Shown here: in pieces, positions 1 to 11,436 of the stretch
Numbering within the stretch: the stretch's first letter is position 1
How the letters are laid out: every line of letters starts with the position of its first letter
Source of the DNA: Fomitopsis serialis
Lineage: Eukaryota > Basidiomycota > Agaricomycetes > Polyporales > Fomitopsidaceae
Reading direction: 5' to 3'
DNA: 64,000 nucleotides
NCBI RefSeq assembly: GCF_022376445.1
Contig: NW_025954975.1
Location: 186,001-250,000 of the forward strand
The notes under the pieces: model-generated
The model's input: the letters and a program-made list of their open reading frames with translations, nothing else
Told to the model about the DNA's origin: nothing
Database searches by the model: none
Translations under genes and position numbers: made by a program

Positions 1-383
1 TTGGGTCACAATTGGACTCACCATCTCCTTGTCCCCCAGCACGCGCTCGATAGCCTCGCTGATCCACTCGTGGTACTCAGCCATGTCTCCCTTGCCCTTC
101 TGTCGCCCAGCAAAGACCGCCGCGCAGCTCTCCCAAGTGCACTTATCCTGCGCGTAGAGGTCATGGAAGAGCTTGTCGAGCAGCGAACAGCGGAGTTCTC
201 TGGCTTTGTTCATGCGCTGCTCGGCGGTATAGGTGAGTGCGTCGCGAGAGATGTTGTCCAGGTTGACAGCGCGGAGGTCGGACGGAGACGGGTAGTGGTG
301 CCAGGGACGCCCAGATAGATCGTAGGGTGGGATGGTGTACTGCCATGCCGGCGTAAGCTTCTGGGGTCGTCGTTGGTCGTCAT
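1..383 (-). CDS. Orphan two-copy protein, left copy (5' part, runs off the window)
   Basis: The minus-strand reading starts at the ATG at 381-383 and continues beyond base 1. It is a diverged copy of the gene at 20172-20969: both share the core read as YTAEQRMNKARELR, then LLDKLFHDLYAQDK, and a first exon ending in EM before a GTGAG donor. The first codons after the start (about position 370) are one base short relative to the other copy, so the ATG-linked frame and the conserved frame do not match; this is a frameshift or a sequencing error. I recognise no domain in either copy. It belongs to the inverted duplication with 19.3-20.6 kb. Only the first exon is visible, so whether this copy is functional cannot be judged. 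Confidence 0.55.
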
Positions 384-1057
384 GTCTTGTCCCGAGGGCG
401 TCGAGCGGAAGGTGTTGCTGGCCGTAGGGCTGCTCCAAAAGATGGCGAGTCTATCATAACGGTTCGTCAATTTATACTTGCGGGATGTCTTGGCGGTTGT
501 GGCCCACATAACAAACAAAAGCCGCTTAAACCAATGCGGTATGTACTAACCTCGTTGTGTCAGGCGCAGCGGTCAGCTCTCCGCTCCGGGAGCTACCAAT
601 AACCATGGAAACATTCAAGCAGTGGCAAAAACGGTTAGTTCAGCTCGTTTCGGTGTTTCATTGCGACGCTGGCCTTGTTGGTCAATGCGGTCGCTAGCAA
701 CGCGTTGAGGAGTGGCTAGTTTCAGAGACGCGTCTCCGCCACAAAGGGCAACGTAGATCATGTGACCGCGTCACAGCAGGCGCACAATCATGCGGCACAT
801 CCAAATCGTGCATCTCAACTTGCTCTACTTACGGTCAACTTTAGCCTGTGTATCGTCATGCTGACGAATCCAGAAGATATGCATTGCTTGTGCTGTCAAT
901 TGTACTGGCGCGTAAGTTCTCTTACCACTTCTGGCCTTTCAAACTTCGATGACAGTCTGAGCAGGCAGTTCCATCTCCTGTGTGTATCATTGGATTGATC
1001 CGCTTTCATAACCTACACTCCATCCAATTATCATTTCCCCTTGCAACCACCAATCCC
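384..1057. other. Intergenic part of the left duplication arm
   Basis: No gene is seen. This is the spacer between the DJ-1-like gene's stop and the orphan gene's start, and it has a recognisable diverged counterpart at 19501-20171. It should contain the orphan gene's promoter, but I cannot define an element with confidence. Confidence 0.6.
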
Positions 1058-1945
1058 TCATGCACTCAACATCGCGATGAACTTCGAGCCCAGCGCGTCC
1101 GCCGCCATAGGGTTCGCGCCGGACACGACCTCCCTGTCGATCGTGATGCCGCCGAGCTTCTTCCCGGCCGTCGAGATCATCTGCGCGCCTTCTGAAGCGA
1201 GCGTGGACTCGACCTTGGGGATCTCGCCGCCCTGCATGTGCTCGACGAGGCGCTCCTCCGCGTCGGACCACGACGTGAGCTGGTAGCCCTCGTACGCGAA
1301 GCCGGGCGAGTTCGGTGCATACTTCGTGGACACGAGGGCGAGCGGGCCGTGGCAGATCACGGCTGAACGGGACGTACGACATCAGCAAAGAAGTACTTCA
1401 GCAAGACGAGTGCTCGAAGGTTATACGCACCCGTCGGCTTGCGGAGGTTGTGGAAGTGCCACATGATGCGGCCGAGCTCGGGGTTGTCGCCGAGGTCGCG
1501 GATGGGCGCGTGCCCGCCGGGGACGAACACGCCCGCGTAGCTCGCGAGCTCGTCGTCGTGAAGGACGCGAACGGGCGCGGGCTGTCGAGGTTGCTCTCCT
1601 GCGCCATTTTGTCGAAGAGCGCGTTCTCGTGTCGCCGGCGGAGCCAGTTGCCGTAGTAGACCATGAGCGACTGCGAGAGCGGGTCGATGCTCGGACGCTT
1701 GCCAGATGGCGAGGCGAACTATGGTGCGTGAGGAAAGCGGGGTGTCAGTGGTTCGTTGTGGGGACTGACGAAATTTAAGGTGGGCGTACCGTGACGTCGT
1801 AGCCGGCCTCGAGGAGCTTCTCGAGAGGCTTCGCGAGCTCGGTCAGGAAGACGCCAGTTTCCTGGTCAGTGGTAGAGCCGTCCTGCTTGTGCACAGGGTA
1901 CGAGTCGGCGTCTGAGAGGATGATGAGGACTCTTCTGGTGGACAT
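1058..1945 (-). CDS. DJ-1/PfpI-family protein (Hsp31-like, class I glutamine amidotransferase-like)
   Basis: Start ATG at 1943-1945 (reads MSTRRVLIILSDADSYPV), stop at 1058-1060. The first exon ends near 1792. A second exon covers the YGNWLRRRHENALFDKMAQE region, and an intron at about 1361-1430 separates KPT from AVICHGP. The nucleophile-elbow cysteine lies in AVICHGPLAL, as expected for this family of glutathione-independent glyoxalase III and stress-protective proteins. The C-terminus, DREVVSGANPMAADALGSKF, is typical of fungal members. One base is missing near 1556: the frame reading ...RPFASF must shift to give DDELASYAGVFVPGGH, so as written the gene is frameshifted. I infer sequencing error because both sides are highly conserved. 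A decayed partner sits at 19273-19500. The function, methylglyoxal or protein-damage detoxification in the cytosol, is inferred from the family. Confidence 0.85.
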
Positions 1946-2049
1946 GTTGGTGTGGAGACTGGCTGCGTTCTGAGTGTGTATGCGCGCGTTCGTTAACAGT
2001 CGTAAGTCGTGGAGTGTGAATGTGTTCTCGCATTCTGGCCATCGCGGCA

Positions 2050-2057
2050 CTTTATAT
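2050..2057 (-). promoter_or_regulatory. TATA box of the DJ-1-like gene
   Basis: On the minus strand the sequence reads ATATAAAG about 105 bases upstream of the start codon at 1945, a usual distance for a fungal TATA element. No other element is assigned. Confidence 0.55.
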
Positions 2058-2059
2058 GT

Positions 2060-3320
2060 GTTTTTCGGATTGTGGATACCATATTGGGGCTTCTGAGTGG
2101 TATCTGGAGTGGGTGGGACGGGTGACGCACCGAGGCATGTCACCAACGGCTGTCCTTGCCACTTGTCCAGCTGCAGTCAGTGTGACACCTGGATCCCCTT
2201 CTCATAAGGGTGCTGGGTGTCCCCCTTGTGTCACTGCAATGCTCTGCTAGTAGTGAAGAGTTTCATCGCGAGTAAGGCGAAACAGGGATCCATGGGCAGG
2301 GCTATCTGAGTCTTTGAGCTCCAGTGAAGGAGTCGCTCCGCGGTGGCGCCCAAGTCGCGCGGGTCATTCGCGATCACGTGCCATGCCCATCGCGTTCCCC
2401 GGGCAGTGGGCACGGCGGAAGCTGATCTGTGATCATGTGCATGAATCCTGAAGACTTATATTGCCAACAACTTAAGCCATCTTCTGAAGACCTCACTTAC
2501 TCTGTTGCTGAAAGACTGATCCAAGTTGTGGATGGGCTGTAGCATGTATATGAGACATGCGTAGTAGCACCGGGTGGCATGACAGATTTTGAGGGGTTCA
2601 AGTTCAGCACAACTTCTCCTCACCGCGGGAGACTGTAGCTGTAGGTTTATGGAGATGTATGTACAGACTGCGTCACATTTACTATCTATATGTGCCCATC
2701 CACTGGCCGCAGTGCCCCGAAGATAGTTGACTACCACACACTTGTGTGCGGTTTCGACCCCGGCCCTTTCTTTCCACCATCATCCGTGTCGCACAGGAAC
2801 CACTTAACTCCCTCAGGCTTCGAATTGTACGCACGCATTGAACTCCTTCCATGCCCTGAATTGCTAAAGAGCTCCCTTGTGTGCGTTGCATGTCAAAAGG
2901 GGTGGTCAGCGATGCCGTTGCTAATCCGGATCCACCTCCATTGCACTCGAACTCTTGCCAAGACTCTGGCGGTTTTCTGCAATACCCACATACATACTAA
3001 AGTAGGTTCAAATGGATGTAAAATCGCTGCCTCGTCTTGGCCATAGGCCAGCGACTGCTTCCACGGCCGCCGCCGTCTGCTCTCCCATGGAGGTGTCTCC
3101 CCACCGATACGTCTTGCATGCCGACTCCAATGCGATTACTCTGTCCGCCATATCGGCACACTGGCTGCAACTTGGACTGAGTCTCTCCTCCTCGTCTGAC
3201 TGTGCTATGACCCTCACGACCGTATGTGTTGTCGACATCACAAGCAGCGAGCGGCAAAATGTCGGCACTGACCAAGCTGCTCACAACGGCTCGCCGGAAT
3301 GGCCTGCTCTGCCGCCACCC
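2060..3320. other. Intergenic region, no gene recognised
   Basis: Short open frames on both strands lack splice structure, recognisable motifs or consistent composition. The stretch separates the divergent DJ-1-like and GDSL esterase genes and presumably holds their promoters. Confidence 0.5.
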
Positions 3321-3323
3321 AGC

Positions 3324-3331
3324 CATATATA
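3324..3331 (+). promoter_or_regulatory. TATA box of the GDSL esterase gene
   Basis: CATATATAG lies about 80 bases upstream of the ATG at 3411, in a position suited to directing transcription of the esterase. Confidence 0.55.
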
Positions 3332-3410
3332 GCCCAACTACCAGCCGACCTACGTCCCTGGCCGACTCGTCAACTACTCTCGGATTACCATCTGGACATT
3401 CCTAACAGCC

Positions 3411-4404
3411 ATGACCACCAACGCCCAAGACTCGATCGTCCTCCTCGGCGACTCGATCACCCAGGACGGCTGGTCCCCGTACGGCTTCGCGCAGCGGCTC
3501 GCCAGTGAGTATTTTCCATCGCATAAGCCGCCGCACTCTCACAAGCGAGCACCCGCACCGCAGATGCCTACGTCCGCAAGCTGGACGTGATCAACCGCGG
3601 CATGTCGGGCTACAACACGGACTGGATCATCCCCATCTTCGAGCAGGTGCGCATCCACCCGCCCATTCGCTCCCCTCTCACCCCTCTCACCCCCTCCCGC
3701 GCCAGTCCTTCGCGAAACAGCACGACCAGCAACACCTCCCCAAGGTGCGCCTCCTCACCATCTGGCTCGGCGCGAACGACGCCGCCCTCCCGCCCTCGGG
3801 GCAGCACGTCCCGCTCGACCGCTACGCCTCCAACCTCGCCCAGCTCGTGCAGCTCGTCGCCTCCCCGTCGTCCCCGTACCACGCCCCGCACACGAAGCTC
3901 CTCCTCATCACGCCCCCGCCGCTCAACTCGCACCAGTGGCGCGTCACCCTCCGCCAGGACGACCCGCCCAAGGAGCTCGACCGCACGTTCGAGGTCACCG
4001 CGGAGTACGCCGAGCGCGTGCGCCGCGTGGGCACGGAGGTCGGCGTCCCCGTCGTGGACGTGTGGACGTGCGTGTGGGACGCCGCGGGCCATGTCGAGGA
4101 GCGGCTGAGCGAGTACCTGTATGACGGGCTGCACCTCAACGAGAACGGGTATGCCGTGAGTGCTTCCTTGCAGGGCAGTGAGGTGGGATGCTAAAGAGCA
4201 GCAGCTCGCGTACGAGGAGATCATCAAGGCGATCAACGACAACTACCCGGAGCTGCACTACGAGAAGCTCCAGCCCGTGTTCAAGCTGTACGTGCTCGCT
4301 CTCTCACTCTCCAACACCCTCTGACGCTTCCTTGCAGCTGGGACCATATCAACCCCCAGAATCCAGGAGCAGATCTCCAGAAGCGAAACATCTTCCCAGC
4401 ATAG
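3411..4404 (+). CDS. IAH1: GDSL/SGNH esterase, isoamyl acetate-hydrolysing type
   Basis: Five exons (3411-3504, 3564-3646, 3706-4155, 4199-4287, 4338-4404) join in frame to 260 residues, the usual length for IAH1-like esterases. Block I is LLGDSITQ with the catalytic Ser near residue 14. RGMSGYNT carries the block II Gly, GAND the block III Asn, and DGLHLNENGY the Asp-x-x-His pair of block V, so the catalytic set is complete. All introns are GT-AG and 43-62 bases long. The family hydrolyses short acetate esters such as isoamyl acetate; the actual substrate here is inferred. No signal peptide is seen, so a cytosolic location is likely. There is no frameshift. The long minus-strand frame across 3610-4242 is a shadow of this GC-rich coding sequence. 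Confidence 0.93.
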
Positions 4405-4841
4405 CAGCATACTCCTCTCATTGAGCTTAGGCATGAACGCAGAGGGACCCAGCCTCTGTCCTCGAGTAGGATGGATCTCAGTCGGATGTAGCGATATTAA
4501 ACGAACATGTATTAAAACACCTATCTGCGCAAACGGAACGAACTGATCGAAACGAGAACGAGCGAACAGCTGATGTACAATCCCCATAGACAAGCGAGCC
4601 AGCGTCCGACGGGCCTCTAAGTAGCGTGCATATCCGCTGTAAGCTTACATTTCCTTCCGCGGGCCGCCGGGCGCATGCAGGAGGCGTGTGAGATTGGGGG
4701 CGAGTTGTGAAGGTTCAAGACACCGGGATCATTTCACCGAGCATACCAGACTGTGAAGAGGGGCATAGGCCGAAACGAGGAGAGAGGATGAAAGGGGACG
4801 AAAGGGGGCGGGACACATGAAGAAACGAGGAGAGCTGCATG

Positions 4842-7800
4842 TTACTCTTGACCGAAGCCAACCGTTTCCCTAGTAAGCACAAACATCGTCAGCAACTACA
4901 CCCACCAACACCAAACAGAATGACTCACTCCACCGCCAACGTGAGCTTCTGCTCGAGCGTCGCGTAGTCCTTGTACGGCGGGAGGTCGATGCGGTTGAAG
5001 CACGTGTGGCTCTTGGGCAGCTGGCTCGGGTCGCCGCTCTTCTCGATCGTGAACCGGCGCGGGCCGTCTGAGCCCTGCAGGTCCTTGAACCCGTTCACGG
5101 GGATCCGCGACGTCCCCGTCGCGAACTGCAGCAGCCGCGACTTGCGCTCCGGCGGCCAGCTCCGCACGCACTTCCAGAACCACTGCACGACCTCGTCGTT
5201 CACCTCGTACCCGCGGTAGTCCGTGAACTTGCTCCAGTCGTCGCTGTCAGGCAAAGCGCGTGAGCGACGGGTACGGCGGGGAGGAAAGACGGCACGTACA
5301 CATCGATCTCGGACATACCGCCGATGAGCAGCTCGAGCTCGCGCTCATCGAAGACGTTGATGAGGTCCTGCGGGATGAGCTCGCTGAACCCAGACATGAA
5401 CGCGTCGAACTGGTCCTTCACACGGCGCGAAATCCTGTACTCCACCACGCAGTTGACATACTCCTTCTTGTTCTCCTCCGTGACGGGCACGTCCGCGCCG
5501 CCGGGCTTGAGCTCTACGGTGACCATCTCGCCAAAGCGCTCCTCCGTCGTCGTGAACGTCTCGTCGATCACATCCGTGATGTCGTTCTCGAGCATCCACG
5601 TCAGCCCGCGGAACAGCTCCGCATCGACGCTCTCCAGGTCCGCGAGCGTCACCTTCTTGCGGAGGATCATCTTGTAGAACGCGGTGATGAAGTACGCGTC
5701 GAGGAACCGCCGGTGGAAGATGCCCAGGCCCAGGCAGCGCCCGATGAACTTGAAGTAGTTCAGGTGCTCCGGGTTCACGCCTGATGCGGGGTTGATCTGG
5801 AGGGTATAGTTATCGTGCGCGGAGTACTCGAACAGGCAGTAGAATGGATTGAACATCTCGTGCGAGAGCAGGAAGAAGAATTCTCTGCGACGCTCGTCAG
5901 CAGGCAGCAACGGGTACAGTGATTATTGCTCCCACCTCGAGAGACCACCATAATCCAGACCGTCCTCCCCGTCGAACTTGATCATCAGACGCTTCTTCAG
6001 GTCGCTCGGCGTCTGCCTCATGATCTCCGCATAGCTGTCCTCGAAGATGTGGTTCCGCCGGACCTTGATCTGGCAGTTGCCCGGCTGCGCCCTCATCGCG
6101 GGCTGGCTCCTGAAGTAGATCAGTTTCCTGCGGAAGTCGCGCTTGTACTGCGGCACGTTCGAGTCCAGCGTCGACGGCAGTCGCGGGTCGTCCCACGTCG
6201 TTGTTTTCGTGTTGTGGTCCACGAAGTACACCCGCGCTGTCGACGTCAGGCGCATCTCCCACCCGGACGGCAGTGGACCCAGCTGCGAAATGGTCTGCGG
6301 CTGCAGTGCCGTGTTCTGCCCTGTCGGGCCCATCACCCGGATGATCGTCTGCCGCCGCGGGTCCACCCACGTCGTCGTGCGTGTGTTGTGGTCGACATAG
6401 TATGGCCGGCCCTCGGGCGTGTACCTCTCCTCCCAGCCAGCGGGCAGCGGACCCCCGCCCGAGCTCGTCTGGTGCTGGCTCGCGGCAACAGCAGCAGCAG
6501 CCGTGTTGGCCGTCTGCGGACGTGCGGGCGGGGTGCTGGCGTTGCTTGCGGTGTTAGTCGCCTCGAGCATGTCATCGACGAGGATCCGGCGGTTGTGCTG
6601 GTCCCGCGCAGCGTTCGTCTGCCCGTCCTGCGCGTGCGTGTTCGCTCTCTGGCTGGACGACGGTCGGTTCCATGTCGTAGTGCGCGTGTTGTGGTCGACA
6701 TAGTACGTCCGGCCGAGAGGATCGATCCGGCGCTCCCAGTTATCTGGTAGCGGTCCATACTGGTCGACGTGCGGGTTGAAGTTGCGGAGCTGGGCATTGT
6801 TGTTGGACGCGGCGTGACCCGCTGCGCCGGGACTGGTTGCAGGCGGCTGCAATTCAGGGGTTCCAGCGGCTGCAGGAGTCGTACCTGTGCTGATCGGACG
6901 AGAGGGCGGTAATTGAGTCTGTTCAGGGTCTGGCGCCGCTGCAGGTGGAGGCGCCGTATATGGCTGGGGCATCGCCGCCTGCGCGGATGCCGCCGTCTCG
7001 TGGGCACTTGGGGTGCGCGATAGCGAACCCGCTGTAAGGTTGTTAGTACTAGCTGTCGCCGACGAGTTGAGCGATAAGCCTGAGAGTGTCTCGGTGACGC
7101 CGTTCACTTGTGAGGGGCCGGGGTTGCTGATGGGCTGGCTGACGTTAGTCGAGAGGTAGAGGATGAGTTTGCCGTGCACGACAAGGTTGTCGTTGGACTT
7201 CTTAAGGTCCAGTGTAAGCATCTCTGTGATAGATGGATCAGTACAGTATCACATAAACAAGATGCATCGCATAGCCCCGAAAAGATACGAGCCGTAGCCA
7301 ATGTCATCGCGATTATACAGCCTTGATCCATACCGTAGGCAATCCAAGCGGCATGTCTGTTCAGTGGGCCCTGTGTCAATCCACCTTGTGGTCACCGGAT
7401 ACCACGTCTCCTGCACCACATGTGGATACCGCCTCCCCGGAGAGCCCACAGTTTGGAGCCAACCATAGTGTGAGACGGAAACGTGGTCAATAGGATGCTC
7501 TCATTCGACGCGAAGGCGATCCACGGAGTACTCCTTCGGCGTTTCCATTCCGCCCACGCGCCACGACTTACTCGGATGAGGACGAAGCCTCCCCATTTTA
7601 CCAACGAGGGTTTGAGCCACGATATGAGCGCCCCGATGCAGGATGACAAACGCTGGCAGGCGGGACGCCGTGAGTGCGCAGGTAAACCGCCCTGCGTAAT
7701 GTGCCTTCGGTGACTTGGCGGCGCCCGGTAGGCAGGGCATCCACTTGCTCTTCAGAGCCGGGAGTTCGTGTGACAATGGCTGCGACTGTCCCTACGAATG

Positions 7801-8294
7801 AGATGATACACTCACCATGTCCACCCAGCTCGAGGTCAATCACATCGGCGACACGAATGTTGACTACGCCCAAGAAGCCCTGATCCCGCTTCTTGAACTT
7901 GCGTTGGTCAAAGATTTGAACGGCAATGACAGAGGAGTCTTTCGCGAAGCTACGGGAGGTCAGCAGCTGGACGCCCGGGCCAGAAAATGGGACATACATG
8001 TCGAAGCTCTCATTCCAGTACGGGTTCAGTGTCTTCTTGATAACGCTGGTGGTGTGCGTCTGCTCCGCATCGACCGTGATGACCGCAAAGGGGTCAGGCA
8101 GGCGGAAGACTTCGCGCTTCGACAGACCATCGGCAGCAACAACTGCTGCAAGTCAACTACCACGATCTCGCTCTATCCCCAGGCCTCACTCACCCGTGAT
8201 CCTGATCTTTTTCCTGCATTCGTGGTCAGACCAGGGTGCGGCTGTGAAATACGAACACTTACGGTTGATTCTGCGCGTTCTGAGCGGCGGACAT
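4842..8294 (-). CDS. RSP5: NEDD4-type HECT E3 ubiquitin ligase (C2-WW-WW-WW-HECT)
   Basis: Start ATG at 8292-8294 ([10 protein letters not shown]), stop at 4842-4844, with several short exons at each end. In order there is an N-terminal C2 domain ([18 protein letters not shown], then [20 protein letters not shown]), a Ser/Pro/Ala-rich linker, and three WW domains, each ending in [10 protein letters not shown] or [10 protein letters not shown] (about 6650-6760, 6350-6470 and 6180-6290). The HECT domain from about 6080 carries the catalytic Cys in [12 protein letters not shown] (codon near 5000). The last intron (4861-4925) restores the conserved terminal EETVGFGQE. The protein ubiquitinates PY-motif-bearing substrates and arrestin-bound membrane transporters, driving endocytosis and sorting. 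The domain set matches yeast Rsp5, and all exons join cleanly without frameshift. Confidence 0.95.
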
Positions 8295-9095
8295 GGCTCA
8301 CCAGGAAACCAAGCCTCAGTGGGTTATGGAGATGTGTAGTCGATACGAGAGACGGCAGTGATGGTGTGGAATGGGAGTTATGCAGAAGGTGTCGGGATGA
8401 GCTCAGCCACGTCCAGGCTCAGGCTGTGTTCCTGGGAGCCTCGGCATATTCCAATATATCTATTCTTGGTCAGCCCGCGCCATTTTGGTGCTTATCTCGT
8501 TCTGACAAGGCCTTGTCAGCAAATCATCGTTGCGCCTATTGCCCTCAGCTGGACTTAAATTTGCCACCCGGCTACTGGTCTCCGCGCCGCGAGCGGTTTC
8601 CTCTGGGCTGCCCCCCTGCTGACAAGCCTCGAGCTCGAATGCCGGTAGTCCCCTATACAGCACATGTAGCGTTTGCAGCTGGACGGTCTGTCTTGCTTGC
8701 GGAACTGTCATTATTGAAAGTTCCATCCAATGCTTGCCTGCACGCCACAAGCCGCGCACTGTTTTGTGCACGTCTATCCCTCCTCAGTAAGTTCATACAC
8801 TAAGTAGATCTTCCCCTCAGCTTTCGTTCACCGTCGCCTCCAAGTGCTGGTATCGGTAAATGACAATGGTTTCGGACCCTTCATATGAACCATGTCAATG
8901 GTATATCTCCATCACACACAACTCAGGCGATCGTCGGAGCAGCATGCATTCGAGTCAAGATTGAGTCGACCCGGTCACGGTCGCTTCGAAGCTTCGAAAT
9001 GACTCTTCAGTGAGTTTAATCGCCTGCTCATTGAGATCCTGGTTTCATCAGGAGACCAACTGTCTTGGGTACGCTACCTCTGCTAGACTCACATC
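8295..9095. other. Divergent promoter region between RSP5 and the MFS transporter
   Basis: No coding potential beyond the RSP5 5' UTR. It contains a 14-bp perfect palindrome near the transporter start, listed separately. Transcription is divergent, so both promoters should lie here. Confidence 0.55.
8985..8998. promoter_or_regulatory. 14-bp perfect palindrome with GAAnnTTC core
   Basis: TTCGAAGCTTCGAA is its own reverse complement and contains GAA-GC-TTC, the inverted pentamer pair of a minimal heat-shock element. It lies 98-111 bases upstream of the MFS transporter start. Binding by Hsf1 is inference; a chance palindrome is possible. Confidence 0.35.
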
Positions 9096-10961
9096 ATGTC
9101 TTCGGAAGAGAGTTCGCTGCTTGGTCACAACGTGTCTGCAGTAGCGGACGAAGCGGCTTTTGAAGATGAGCTGCAGACGATGTGTACAACCGATTCACGA
9201 AGGAACAAAAGCACAAGATTGTCGCCGTCGTCTCTTGGACGGCCTTGATACCTCGTATGTCAGACAAATTCGACTGTCAAGGCAGTCTGATGAAGTTTGC
9301 GCGCGGTTGACAGTCTTCGTCTCTGAGTCTTTTGTGCCTACGGTACCCGCGGTCGCGAAAGAGTTCAACTCGACGGGAGAGATAATCAAGTGAGCGGTTT
9401 CTTCAGAGTATGTGATTATCGCATGGACCAATTGGTTTTCAGTCTTGCCGTGACATTTTCCATGGCATCAGCTGCCATCACCAGCATGGTATGGGCGACA
9501 TATTCAGGATTTTGTAAGCGGGCCCAGACATAGCACAGAGCGCCATCCTGGTCTAACTCGGACGATTCGCAGACGGTCGCAGGCCCATATACCTGGCTTG
9601 CCTGCCACTATTCTGCATCGGCTCTTTAGGCGTGGCGTGGTGCAACTCCGTACCCTCACTGATGTTTTGGCGTGTGCTGCAAGCGGCCGGCACGTCGAGC
9701 GGGATCTCCGTCGGTGCCGGCGTGCTCGGCGACATCTACAAAGTCGAAGAGCGAGGCGCCGCAATCGGTCTATTCATGGGCGTAAGTTTTACTGCATAGC
9801 ATGAACACAGTGCCCGTTACTCAGTGCTCTTAACAGGCCTCGCTGCTCGGCGCAGCATTTGCGCCACTCGCGGGCGGTGTGGCGACACACTACGCGTCAT
9901 GGCGGATCATGCAATACGCGCTCTTCCTCGTCGGTGCGATCGCGTTGCTCCTGACTCTGGCGTATCTCCCAGAAACCAGCCACCCGGGTACTCGGGGCAT
10001 CGACGAAGTCTATGAGCGTGGAGATCTGGGACGCGGGAAATTCAGATGGGTCTGGTTGAACCCCTTCCGCAGTCTGGCACTGCTCAAAAGCCCAAACCTG
10101 ATTTTGATCGTGCGTGGAGTGCTCGGGCATGGATGCGAGAGGCTCCCTTTGTACTGATATAGATCCCTAGACACTAGCCTCAATTGCGGGGCTAATGACT
10201 GACTTCAGTGAGCTCATTTGTGACGTCCAAAGCCGTAGTCTTCTGATGCGCTAACCAGCACTGCTGATCCCGTTGCCTTACACAATTGTGGGTACACTCT
10301 ACAACAACTGCATTACCATCCAATTCAACCTTTTAAACAGGGCAAGCGATACAACATCGACAACGAAGCTCTCGTAGGGGCGTGTTTCATTGCCCTTGGT
10401 ATGGGCAATATTCTTGGTGCCCCGCTGGCCGGACGACTCTCGGACAGGACGGTCGTCAAATGGCGCAAGCGGCGCGGCGGCGAGTGGGTTCCCGAAGACA
10501 GGCTGCGAGCTGGCCTACCCGCGTTGGCGACCCTTGTGCCATTATCCGTTCTCCTCTTCGGTCTCACGGTACAGTACGTCGACGGAAGGTTAGGTATTGC
10601 GCTCAACCTGTTGTGGCTCTTCATGAATGGCATCGGTGTAAGTCATTTTGCCAAATAAATGTTCGTCTACTGTACTGAACCGCGAGGAAGGTCGATCTTT
10701 CTCTCAGCCCTGTGAACACGTACCTGGTTGACATCGGTCGCTCGCGCAGTGCGGAATTCATGGCCGTGCAGAAGTGAGTAGTGCCGTCCTCATAATCCTT
10801 GCCGGCCTCGATGAAGCTCGCTGATAACGCGCCCTCACAGAGCATCTAGGAATCTTGTCGTTGGCATCGCCACCTCAGGGATCCTGCCGTTGATCAACCG
10901 TCTGAGTGTATCAGTCACCAACGCCCTCGCAGCCTTCATTGCACTCCTCGGATTCTGGTAG
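9096..10961 (+). CDS. MFS transporter, DHA1 (drug:H+ antiporter) type
   Basis: Start MSSEESSLLGH at 9096, stop TAG at 10959-10961, with about eight short introns. Conserved stretches follow the 12-TM DHA1 pattern: SFVPTVPAVAKEF in TM1, YGRRPIYLACLPLF in the loop 2-3 signature region, GTSSGISVGAGVLGDIY, GVATHYASWRIMQYAL, LAYLPETSHPGTRG before the central loop, then GRLSDRTVVKWRKRRGG and RSRSAEFMAVQKASRN in the second half. This resembles Qdr/Aqr1-like exporters of weak acids, drugs or amino acids; the substrate is unknown. One base is missing near 9178, where the initial frame must move to reach YNRFTKEQKHKIVAVVSW. The short TM7-TM8 exon at about 10180-10210 is the least certain part of the model. 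Location: plasma or vacuolar membrane (inferred). Confidence 0.88.
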
Positions 10962-11436
10962 GGCGCATCTCCCTTGTGTGAGGCACAGTTTGCTGACGTT
11001 CCGTCCTGCCAGTTGTCTGTGGGTTACGGTTCGCTATGGACAACACATGCGAACATGGGTTGACCTGGGGTCACCGGAGAGCTAGAGTGGATTTGACGGT
11101 TTGACCGATCGCTCGATCGCAATAGAGCGCAGTAGGCTTCACTAGCTTCACTGCTAGATACCCATCATCAGTCGTTGCAATCGAGCATTCATGTGCATCT
11201 GAAGGCCTGTTAGGCTGAGATATCTACATCGCATGAATAGGAAGTAGTTGCGCGGGCCACGGGAAGCGCTGAGCGCTGAGCAGGCACCTCGATTCTTCAG
11301 ACTCCCGCCGAGACCTACCCGAGACACAGCATTTGCACAGCTCCTCCCTTAACCAGCTCCTTCTTTACCAGCTCCTCTTTTACATGTCGCGTGTACAGAG
11401 CAATCGCACGCAGCCTGCTTCGAGCTGCTAGAGTGC
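10962..11436. other. Intergenic, no gene seen
   Basis: Spacer between the tandem MFS and C2-protein genes, with no motif I can support. It contains direct near-repeats such as GATCGCTCGATCGC near 11105 and three similar CCAGCTCCT-type words just before the next gene. Confidence 0.5.

Larger units (their letters stand above)
1..1330 (-). repeat. Inverted segmental duplication, left arm
   Basis: This arm matches the reverse complement of about 19262-20580. The match covers the orphan gene's first exon, the intergenic stretch (for example the peptide-like strings CGPHNKQKPLKPMRY at left and RPHNKEKPLKLMRY at right, and shared sequence around 880-910 and 19660-19700), and the last exon of the DJ-1-like gene. 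Because non-coding sequence is shared, this is a DNA-level duplication and not just gene-family similarity. The left arm is cut by the window edge. Confidence 0.85.

Noticed and set aside
2681..2790. Possible tRNA suggested by a GGTTTCGACC-like T-loop word
   Set aside because: No acceptor stem, D-arm or anticodon arm could be paired around it on either strand.
3610..4242. 210-residue minus-strand frame opposite the GDSL esterase
   Set aside because: Mirror of the esterase codons, and it crosses that gene's introns without splice signals of its own.
7817..8803. 328-residue plus-strand frame
   Set aside because: Overlaps the C2-domain exons of RSP5 on the opposite strand and has no motif.
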